IMG/VR virus record: IMGVR_UViG_3300032116_000239
Location: 1-57,413 of that record
DNA: 57,413 nt
Source of the DNA: a virus
Direction: 5' to 3' (one strand)
The notes beneath the pieces were generated by a model. The model was not told the origin of the DNA. It saw only the letters and a list, made by a program, of their open reading frames with translations, and searched no databases. Of the stretch, positions 46,153 to 54,500 are shown in pieces. Positions within the stretch are counted from its first letter, which is position 1. Each line of letters opens with the position of its first letter. Both the position numbers and the translations under genes were made by a program.

Positions 46153-48816
46153 ATGGCAGAAACCAACCCGTTCGACATCAACACCGGAAACGCGAACACG
46201 TTCGCCGCTCGTGAGCGCAGCGTTGACCGCGGAACCGAGACCGCTGCGGGCCAGGTAGAGGGCCTGCTGGCCAAGGACAGTCCACTGCTGCAGCGTGCCC
46301 GCACGCAGGCCATGCAGGGCATGAACCAGCGCGGACTGGTCAACAGCTCCATGGCTCAGGGCGCTGGCGTAGCCGCGATGATCGACCGCGTCACGCCGCT
46401 GGCCCAGCAGGACGCGCAGACCTACGCAAACCAAGCGCTGTCCAACCAGAAGGCTTTCAACGAAGCCGGGATGTTCAGCGCGAGCGAGAAGAACAAGTTC
46501 GGCCTGCAGCTGGGCGAGCAGAAGTTCACCCGTGGTGAGAACGAGGCTCAGCGCAAGTTCCAGACTTCAGAGCGCACCGCCGGCCAGGCGTTCACGGCTG
46601 AGCAGACGAGGGCGACGCAGAACTTCACGGCTGCGCAAACCGCGCTGGACCGAGCACTGCAGACGTCTTTGGCTGACAAGTCGATTGAGGCGACGCAGGC
46701 CCTGGAAACGGCGCGGCAGAACTTCAGCGCTGCGCAGGCTGCTCTTGACCGATCGCAGCAAACCTCGCTGCAGGAGAAGCAGCAGGCGTTCCAATCAACT
46801 CAGAACAATCTGGACCGCCAGCAGCAGTTCCAGCTGCAGCAGGCACAGCAGACGTTCCAAGGTTCTCAGGCAGAGCTTGAGCGCGCTCAGCAGATCATGC
46901 TGGCCGACAAGAACATCACAGCTCAGAGGGCCCTGGAGCAAGCGCGTCAAGAGTTTCAGCGCGGAGAGTCTGCGCTGGATCGCACTCAGCAGACGGCGCT
47001 GCAACAGGCACAACAGACGTTCCAAGCCTCTCAGGGTGAGCTTGATCGCGCTCAACAGCTCATGCTGGCCGACAAGAACATCACGGCTCAACAGGCTCTG
47101 GAGAGGGCGCGTCAGGAGTTCCAAGGCACGCAGGCAGAGCTGGATCGCACTCAGCAGACGGCGCTGCAGACGGCACAGCAGACGTTCCAAGGCTCTCAGG
47201 CAGAGCTTGACCGCGCTCAGCAGACGGCGCTGCAGACGGCACAGCAGACGTTCCAAGGCTCTCAGGCAGAGCTTGAGCGCGCTCAGCAGATCATGCTGGC
47301 CGACAAGAACATCACGGCTCAGCAGGCCCTGGAGAAGGCGCGTCAGGAGTTCCAGAAGGGAGAGTCCCAACTGGATCGCACCCAGCAGACGGCGCTGCAG
47401 CAGGCACAGCAGACGTTCCAAGGCTCTCAGGCAGAGCTTGATCGCGCTCAGCAGATCATGCTGGCCGACAAGAACATCACGGCTCAGAAGGCTCTGGAGC
47501 AAGCGCGACAGGAATTCCAGCGCGGAGAGTCTGCGCTGGATCGCACTCAGCAGACGGCGCTGCAGCAGGCACAGCAGACGTTCCAGGGCTCTCAGGCAGA
47601 GCTTGATCGCGCTCAGCAGATCATGCTGGCCGACAAGAACATCACAGCCCAGAAGGCTCTGGAGACCGCGCGTCAAGAGTTCCAGCGCGGAGAGTCTGCG
47701 CTGGATCGCACTCAGCAGACCGCGCTGCAGCAGGCGCAGCAGACGTTCCAAGGCTCTCAGGCAGAGCTTGATCGCGCTCAGCAGATCATGCTGGCCGACA
47801 AGAACATCACGGCTCAGCAGGCCCTGGAGAAGGCGCGTCAGGAGTTCCAGAGCGGAGAGTCTGCGCTGGATCGCACTCAGCAGACGGCGCTGCAGCAGGC
47901 GCAGCAGACGTTCCAAGGCTCTCAGGCAGAGCTTGATCGCGCTCAGCAGATCATGCTGGCCGACAAGAACATCACGGCTCAGCAGGCCCTGGAGCAAGCG
48001 CGTCAGGAGTTCCAGCGCGGAGAGTCTGCGCTGGATCGCACTCAGCAGACGGCGCTGCAGCAGGCGCAGCAGACGTTCCAAGGCTCCCAGGCAGAGCTTG
48101 ATCGCGCTCAGCAGATCATGCTGGCCGACAAGAACATCACGGCTCAGAAGGCTCTGGAGACCGCGCGTCAGGAGTTCCAGCGCGCAGAGTCTGGACTGGA
48201 TCGAACGCAGCAGTCCAACCTGCAGACTAATCAGCAAGCGTTCCAACGCGAGCAGGCCGGGCTGGATCGCACGCAGCAGCAGACCCTGCAGCAGGCGCAG
48301 CAGAGCTTCCAGGCCACTCAAGCGCAGCTCGACCGCACGCAGCAAGAGGCCATGATCAGGTTGCAGAACACGCTGTCGCAGTCCAGCGTCTCGGGCACTT
48401 TCGCGGCCAACATCACGGCCAACACCAGCTCTGCGATCAACGCCCTCCTGGCTGATCCGAACTTGAGCTCAGAGGTGAACTCCAGTACCGGGAAGAGCCC
48501 GAAGCAGCAGGCAATCGACAACGTCATTGCCAACGCCAACGCCACGCTGCAGTGGGGCGCGTCGTTCTACAACACGACGCTGCCCGGAATTACTGGACCA
48601 GGCGGCACGTCCACGCCGATCGCGCCGGGTGGTAATGCAGCCGCGCCCGCTCCAGCTCCTGCGCCTGCGCCTGCACCAGCGCCTGCACCAGCGCCGGCGA
48701 CGGGTGGTGGCGGCGTCATTGGGGACGCAAGAGCTTCCGTGCAAGACCAGTGGGGTCGAAGCCCGTTTGACCCGATGTACGGCGTCAATCCGTACGTTGA
48801 ATCAAGCGGCCCATGA
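46153..48816 (+). CDS. Long coiled-coil repeat protein, probable internal virion/ejection protein
   Basis: 887 residues. The N-terminal about 140 residues (AKDSPLLQRARTQAMQGMNQ, NSSMAQGAGVAAMIDRVTP) resemble internal or tail proteins of podoviruses. Residues about 230-690 are a tandem coiled-coil array with a 55-residue period and eight copies of MLADKNITAQ; every unit contains QALE-x-ARQEFQ and TQQTALQQAQQTFQ. The C-terminus has a Pro-Ala linker (APAPAPAPAPAP). A role as a stalk, internal tube or DNA-ejection factor is inferred from position. Confidence 0.7.
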   Translation: MAETNPFDINTGNANTFAARERSVDRGTETAAGQVEGLLAKDSPLLQRARTQAMQGMNQRGLVNSSMAQGAGVAAMIDRVTPLAQQDAQTYANQALSNQKAFNEAGMFSASEKNKFGLQLGEQKFTRGENEAQRKFQTSERTAGQAFTAEQTRATQNFTAAQTALDRALQTSLADKSIEATQALETARQNFSAAQAALDRSQQTSLQEKQQAFQSTQNNLDRQQQFQLQQAQQTFQGSQAELERAQQIMLADKNITAQRALEQARQEFQRGESALDRTQQTALQQAQQTFQASQGELDRAQQLMLADKNITAQQALERARQEFQGTQAELDRTQQTALQTAQQTFQGSQAELDRAQQTALQTAQQTFQGSQAELERAQQIMLADKNITAQQALEKARQEFQKGESQLDRTQQTALQQAQQTFQGSQAELDRAQQIMLADKNITAQKALEQARQEFQRGESALDRTQQTALQQAQQTFQGSQAELDRAQQIMLADKNITAQKALETARQEFQRGESALDRTQQTALQQAQQTFQGSQAELDRAQQIMLADKNITAQQALEKARQEFQSGESALDRTQQTALQQAQQTFQGSQAELDRAQQIMLADKNITAQQALEQARQEFQRGESALDRTQQTALQQAQQTFQGSQAELDRAQQIMLADKNITAQKALETARQEFQRAESGLDRTQQSNLQTNQQAFQREQAGLDRTQQQTLQQAQQSFQATQAQLDRTQQEAMIRLQNTLSQSSVSGTFAANITANTSSAINALLADPNLSSEVNSSTGKSPKQQAIDNVIANANATLQWGASFYNTTLPGITGPGGTSTPIAPGGNAAAPAPAPAPAPAPAPAPAPATGGGGVIGDARASVQDQWGRSPFDPMYGVNPYVESSGP
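46830..48200 (+). repeat. 165-bp tandem DNA repeat array within the coiled-coil gene
   Basis: The segment around CTGGCCGACAAGAACATCAC recurs eight times, mostly at intervals of 165 bases (for example near 47461 and 47626), with very high identity. One interval is longer because a short sub-unit (TTCCAAGGCTCTCAGGCAGA) is itself duplicated around 47180-47270. Recent unequal recombination or slippage is the simplest explanation. Confidence 0.9.
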
Positions 48817-49259
48817 CCAAGATCGTCTGCCGCAAAGCCAAGATCGGCGACTTGCCGGCGATCGTGGACCTCGCCTGCGAGTCGGTGTCTCGCGATCCGT
48901 TGCCGGTCAAGGTCGACCGCGACGGCATGCTGGAGACAGGCAAGACGCTGCTCAACCCGGCGCACTTCCTCTGGGTCGCAGAGGACGGGTCTGGCAACGT
49001 GGTGGGTGCGGTGGCTGCGTGCGCGCAGCAGTCGTTTTGGTATCGGGGCCTGCAGTGCAGCGTGATGCTGTACTACGCGCGGGTGCCCGGCGCGGGCGCA
49101 GCGTTGCTGCGCGAGTTCGCTCGGTGGGTGAAGTCCCGCTCGGGCATCAAGGTAGCGGTGCTGGAGCTGGAACCCAGCACCGACATCCGGCTGATCAGGT
49201 TCCTGCGCCGCCTCGGGTTTGAGCGCAAGAGCATCAACATGAGCTACGTAAGAACGTAA
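48813..49259 (+). CDS. GNAT-fold acetyltransferase-like protein
   Basis: 148 residues, start overlapping the previous stop (ATGA). Strand-helix order fits GNAT: RKAKIGDLPAIVDLACESVS at the N-terminus, VAEDGSGNVVGAVAACAQQ, then the acetyl-CoA loop region YARVPGAGAALLREFARWVK, and a final LRRLGFERKSINMSYVRT. Enzymes of this fold transfer an acetyl group from acetyl-CoA. It lies among internal virion protein genes, where phages often carry such a protein. The substrate is unknown and it could be a structural or ejected effector. Confidence 0.78.
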   Translation: MTKIVCRKAKIGDLPAIVDLACESVSRDPLPVKVDRDGMLETGKTLLNPAHFLWVAEDGSGNVVGAVAACAQQSFWYRGLQCSVMLYYARVPGAGAALLREFARWVKSRSGIKVAVLELEPSTDIRLIRFLRRLGFERKSINMSYVRT

Positions 49260-49270
49260 AGGAGCTCCAA

Positions 49271-49951
49271 GTGTCAAAAGTCGTCAAGGGCGTAGGCCGC
49301 GCGATCGGTAAGGTCGTCAAGGGCGTTGGCAACGTCGTCAAGAAGGTCGCCAAGTCCAAGCTGGGCAAGATCTTGGTGGGTGCTGCACTGGTCTACTTTG
49401 GTGGTGCTGCGCTGATGGGCGGACTCAGCAGTGCAACCGCAGGAGGCAGTTTCCTGACAGGCGCTAGTGCAGGGTTATCCAGTGCGGCATCGGGGATAAG
49501 CGGCGCCTGGACAGCGCTGACTGGAGGCGGCGGGTCCGTCACGGGCTCTCTCAGCTCTGGCTTCTCTGGCGCCAGCGCGGCCGGGGCCCAGGCAGCCAAC
49601 GCCGCGGCTATAACGCCAGGGGCTTACGCCGGCACGCTGGGGAGCGGCGCCGCAACTGGGGCAGGATCGCAGGCAGCCTTGCTGGCTGAGCAAACTGCCG
49701 GCTTTGGCGCAAAAGGACTGTCCGCAACGCAGGCCGCGGCGCAAACCGCGATTCCTGGGGCGGCCGGCGCCGGCGGCTCCGGCATCATCAGCGGCATGTG
49801 GAACGGTCTCGGCCCCTACGGCAAGGCCGCAGCGGTCTCTGGCGGCCTGCAGCTCGGCGGCGCGATGTACGCCAAGAAGGAGCAGGAAGACGCCACGGAA
49901 GAGCAGCGCGCCAACTACAACCAGAACATCGGCGGCTTCACCTACGCCTGA
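49271..49951 (+). CDS. Glycine/alanine-rich membrane-active protein, probable ejection protein
   Basis: 226 residues from a GTG with AAGGAG 6 bases upstream. The N-terminus is strongly basic and amphipathic (VVKGVGRAIGKVVKGVGNVV) and is followed by a hydrophobic helix (ILVGAALVYFGGAALMGGLS). The rest is low-complexity Gly/Ala/Ser. The features fit a protein that inserts into the host membrane during DNA ejection. Confidence 0.65.
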   Translation: MSKVVKGVGRAIGKVVKGVGNVVKKVAKSKLGKILVGAALVYFGGAALMGGLSSATAGGSFLTGASAGLSSAASGISGAWTALTGGGGSVTGSLSSGFSGASAAGAQAANAAAITPGAYAGTLGSGAATGAGSQAALLAEQTAGFGAKGLSATQAAAQTAIPGAAGAGGSGIISGMWNGLGPYGKAAAVSGGLQLGGAMYAKKEQEDATEEQRANYNQNIGGFTYA

Positions 49952-49962
49952 AAGGAATCATC

Positions 49963-50460
49963 ATGGCAGGACTGATCAAAGAGCAGATGGCTCCTGGGCA
50001 GGAGGCGATGCCGCCGCAAGGTGAGATGCCCCCGATGGACGACGAGGGTGGTGAGGACGCTGACAGCAATCCGCAGTACGTCACCGCGCTGAAGTTTGCG
50101 ATGCAGGCGCTGTACGAGAACGGCGGTGCGGAAGGTGTGGCTGAAGGGCTGCGCACCGCCACAGACCCGGTGGATGGCCTGGCCAACACCGCCTACGAGA
50201 TCACGTCGGTTGTGGACGAGCGCACCGAGGGCAGCGTGCCTGACGAGCTCTTCGCGCTGTTGGCGACCAAGATCCTCGAAGAGGTCGCTGACATAGGCGG
50301 CGCAGCGGGCATCCAGTACAAGCCCTCGGACATCGCCCTGGCGTTGAAGCAGATGATCCTGCGCTACCTCGGCGAGCAGGGGATGGACACCTCGCAGCTG
50401 CAGCAGGCGATGGACCAGGTCGATCCCGAAGAGTTCAACCGCATGGCGCAGGAGGCTTAA
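49963..50460 (+). CDS. Hypothetical internal virion protein, 165 aa
   Basis: Start ATG at 49963 with GAAAGGA upstream. The beginning is flexible and acidic (QEAMPPQGEMPPMDDEGGED), then helices (LKFAMQALYENGGAEGVAEG, VDGLANTAYEITSVVDERTE). Proteins of this pattern are found next to the ejection proteins of related phages. Function unknown. Confidence 0.65.
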   Translation: MAGLIKEQMAPGQEAMPPQGEMPPMDDEGGEDADSNPQYVTALKFAMQALYENGGAEGVAEGLRTATDPVDGLANTAYEITSVVDERTEGSVPDELFALLATKILEEVADIGGAAGIQYKPSDIALALKQMILRYLGEQGMDTSQLQQAMDQVDPEEFNRMAQEA

Positions 50461-51576
50461 ATGGCCGGGCTGATCGGACAAGCGATCTCGAACATCGGTT
50501 CGACGATCGGCAACTACATGCTCCAGTCGAACCTGCAAGAGGACCGGCAGGAAGAGCGCCGCCGTGAGCGCGAAGAGGACGCCAGGCGGCAGGCCGAGCG
50601 CGATGCGCTGTACCGCCGCACGGCTGACCAGCAGACGGCTGCAGCGCGCAGCAGCGGCGGTGGTGCGGATGGCGGGCTGCCTGCCAAGAGCATCGGCGAG
50701 GGTGGCGAAGACGAGGCCATGCTGGCTCGCGCTGCCGGGCTGACCGTGCCTGAGCTGCGTGCGCTGCGGCAATACTCCTCAACCGGCGACAAGGAGCCGT
50801 TCAAGCGCGACGTGACGCGCTACAGCCGCGATCAAGATGACACGATGGCCGGGCCCAACGATGAGTTCGGCGACGCTGTCTCGCGCAAGACCGCCAAGCT
50901 GGTCGAGGAAAAGGCCAAGGAGCTGCCGCCCGGGTTCGAGCCTGAGATACGCGCCAAGATGCAATCTCTCGCCCGCATCGAGGAGTCCTACCGGCTGGGC
51001 AAGAACTACAAGGAAGTCACCGAGGGTCGTCAGAACGAGTTCGAGACTGATGTCGGCAAGGGCATCCTGAGCGGCGCTGTTGGCCCAGGCCGGGGCGCGG
51101 CCTCGGTCGGCGGCATGAAGGGCAACGCCGTCTTTGAGGGCGACAGCAACACCACCCGCAACCGCTACAGCGGTGAGTCCGGCGCGACAGCGGTGGGGCA
51201 GTCAGTCATTACCGAAAACCGTGCACAGGCTGGCAAGGCGTCCGCTGACGCTCGGGCCACGGCGGATGGCAAGGGCAAGGTGGACATCACCGGCGTGGCC
51301 GCCAACGCTGCCAACCTAATCAAGCTCGCCGAGGCGGCTGACAACGAGGGCAACACGGAAGAGGCGAAGCGGCTGCGCAAGGAAGCGGCCCGGCTGTCGA
51401 CGGGCGCTGGCGACAAGAAGGTGCCGCCTTCCGACCGCGGCGGTGCGGGGCCCGCTCCTAGCCGGCTCAAGGTGGGCGATGTCGTTGAGGGCTACCGGTT
51501 CATGGGTGGCAATCCCAACGACCCGAAAAGTTGGACTCCTGCCAGCCGTTCTGCGGCCGGCTCGGTTGCGAGGTAA
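50461..51576 (+). CDS. Hypothetical internal virion protein, 371 aa
   Basis: It starts directly after the previous stop. The N-terminus MAGLIGQAISNIGSTIGNYM is amphipathic, followed by an intensely charged helix (EERRREREEDARRQAERDAL) and a long flexible, helix-rich remainder. The C-terminus has a small compact domain (LKVGDVVEGYRFMGGNPNDP). It probably belongs to the ejection machinery by position only. Confidence 0.65.
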   Translation: MAGLIGQAISNIGSTIGNYMLQSNLQEDRQEERRREREEDARRQAERDALYRRTADQQTAAARSSGGGADGGLPAKSIGEGGEDEAMLARAAGLTVPELRALRQYSSTGDKEPFKRDVTRYSRDQDDTMAGPNDEFGDAVSRKTAKLVEEKAKELPPGFEPEIRAKMQSLARIEESYRLGKNYKEVTEGRQNEFETDVGKGILSGAVGPGRGAASVGGMKGNAVFEGDSNTTRNRYSGESGATAVGQSVITENRAQAGKASADARATADGKGKVDITGVAANAANLIKLAEAADNEGNTEEAKRLRKEAARLSTGAGDKKVPPSDRGGAGPAPSRLKVGDVVEGYRFMGGNPNDPKSWTPASRSAAGSVAR

Positions 51577-51582
51577 CACAGC

Positions 51583-54500
51583 ATGGCGAACCCCTGGGAA
51601 AGAGCGTGGGCGGTTGAGGATGAGGAGGCCAAGCCGTGGACCCGTTCCTGGGAAGTTGATGCGCCTGATCGAAAACCCGCCGGGTTCTTCAGCGAACTTG
51701 GGTCGGCCGTCAGCGAAGGCGCGCAGAAGACCTACCGCTCGGCACGCGCTGCGCTCAGCACCTACCTGGGCGCTGGCGAAGACGTCGTCGAGCAGTCGGC
51801 GCGCACGCAAGAGATTGAGCGGGACTCTCGCGCCACCGGCCTGACCCAACTCAAGCGAGACGTTCAAGCGCGCAAGGTCGCGGACGACGACTCGCTGTGG
51901 TCTGGCATCAAGAACGTCGCCGGCGCCATTATTGACAACCCGCGCGGCGGGGCACAGCTGGTGGCTGAGCAGGCGCCCAACGCCGCTGTGGCACTGGGCA
52001 CAGGCTTCGCCGGGGCCAAGGGCGGCGCGCTGATCGGCTCTGCGTTCGGCCCTGTGGGCACCGCAGTCGGTGGAACGGTCGGCTTCATCACCGGTCTGTT
52101 CGGCGCGAACACGCTGCTGGAGACCGGCGGCAAGGCGATTGAGGCTGGTCAAGACAAGCAGTTCACACCCGCAGAGCGCGAGCGCGTGATGCGCGAGGGC
52201 GCGGTCAAGGGCGCAGTCATCACCGGTGTTGACGCGGTCACCCTGGGCGCAAGCAAGTACGTGCTTGGCGCAGCGAATCGCGCCGTCGAGCAAGCCACCG
52301 TGCGTACGCTGTCAGACGCTGGCATCGACGCGCAGAAAGCCGCGCAAGCTATCCAGCAGGCGCAGCGCGATGCGCTGCAAGCCGGCCGGGGCCTGAGCCG
52401 CGAGGCGCTGCAGGAGTCCGTTGAGAAGGCGACGGTCGAGGCGATGGCCCGCCAAGGTCTGCTCAAGCCTGACCTGGTGTCGGCTGTGCAGTCCGCGCAG
52501 AAAGCCGCCTTCGACACCAGCACCACGCTTGCGAAACGCACGGGACGCGGTGCGACCGCGCTGGGCTTGGAGTCGTTCGGCGAGGGACTGGGCGAGTACA
52601 CCGGTGAGCTGGCCGCTACCGGTGAGGCGTCGTTCACCGATGCGGCGCTGGAGTCTGTGGCCGGCTTGGCCACGAGCCTGCCTGAGCTGTACGTCGCCAA
52701 GCGGCTTGACCAGCCGGGCATCCTGACTCAGGAGATGTCGCGCTCCCGTCCGCTCGACCAGGCGTCGCCGCCCGCACCGCCCTCCGCGCTGCAGGACCTC
52801 GGCACCGCCAACACCGAGCTCAGCTCAGCGGTGGACTCCTACCTGCGCGATCTCGGCCAGGCCCGCACCGCCGACGAGGCGATCAATGCAGCGGTCAGCG
52901 CGGCCTCGGTGCCGGTGGCTCCGACCCTGCCGCCGCTGCCCACCATGGACGAGCGGCTGGCCGCCGCGGAGAGCCCGGGCCTGCTCGGCCGTCAGCTCGA
53001 CATCCAGCGCCAGCTCGATCAAGCCGCCGGCTTGGACGTCGCGCCGACTGCCGAGCGTCCTGCGTTGCCGACTCTGCCGCCGCTGCCGCAGCCCGCTGCC
53101 CAGCGCAACATGGAGCTGATGGGCCAAGCTGCGCAGGCCGGCACGGAGTTCGAGCGCCAGCAGGCGCTTGAGCAGGCCAAGGTCTCGCTGCCCACTCCGG
53201 CACCGGGCCCGGCCGCCCGCTACGCCGACCTCACGCCGATGGACGCGCGCCAGGCGCAGCAGCGGCTGACGGTGCTGCAGGAGCAGACCGGCACCCCGCT
53301 GAGCCTGGAGATCGTCCCGCACCCGGCGCAGAAGGAGCGCTTTGCGATCGGCCGGCGCGAGCTGCCGGTCAGCGCCGCCGACCTGGAGATGCCGGACCTG
53401 CGCGCCCCTGTGGCGCCTGCGCAAGCCCAGGTGCAGATCGAGTCTGCAGCCCTGGCCGGCAAGGAAGTGCAGCGCCGCGCAGAGGACGCGCCGCGCCAGC
53501 AGATGATCAGCCGGGCGATGGCCAACATCGAAGCCCGCGGCGGAGTGGCCTCACCCTACGAGGCAGAGCTGCTGCGCTCGGCCAACCTGGGCCAGCCGTA
53601 CAACAGCATTGATCCGAACCTTGGCCGCCCGGCTTCTCAGGACCAACTGCTGACCGCAGCCACCGGCATCCCGGTCGGCTCCGAGGCGGGTCTGGGCTAC
53701 GGTGCTCGCACAGACAATGCGCTGACCGACATTGCGCAACAGACCGCGCAACAGCGCGGCGAGCTCGTGCAGCGAAACCCGCAAGCTGCGGGACAGAACA
53801 TCTTCTCCCGGGTCAGCGACCAAGACGTTCAGCAGCGCATCCCGTTGGAGCGCAACCGCACGCCGGACGATGTCTCCACCGGGTTTGCCTACACGCCCGA
53901 GCTGCAGGGCCGCAAGCGCGCCGAGCCGGCGGAGCAAGCTGCGCCGCAGGCCGACATCGTCGGCACGTTCGTGCAGCAGATGCGCGAGACCAACACGCCC
54001 GCAGCCCGGGCGTTCGTGCAGGACTACGAGGCCGGGCGCATCTCGCCGGCTGAGGTGCAAAGCGCGCTGGACATCCAGCGTGGTCTGCCGCCAAGCTCGC
54101 AAGAGCGCATCGAGGGCGCGGCCGCAGCAGCGCCGGCTCCCGCCACGCCGACCGGCGTGCAGGTGGAAACGCCCAGCGCCAGAGTCGAGAACCCCGCACT
54201 GCGCGAGGCGGTGGAGCTGTACGGCAACCGCCCGCTCACGCAGCAAGACCTGACGGTGGAGGGCGCCACGGCGCGCATCGCTCGCGCCGGCCAGCAGGCT
54301 CCGGCACCGCAGGTCACGGCAAGCGGCATCGAGATCGCCCAGAGCGAGGACCTGACGCCACGCGGGGCGTTCCGCGGGCGCAACGAGGCGATCCGTGCCG
54401 GCAATAACCTGCCGAGGCCGACGATGGTCGGCGGCCGCCGTGCCGCGTCGCTCACGGACGCTGATCTGCAGCAGACAGCCAACGACATGGGGCTGCCGGC

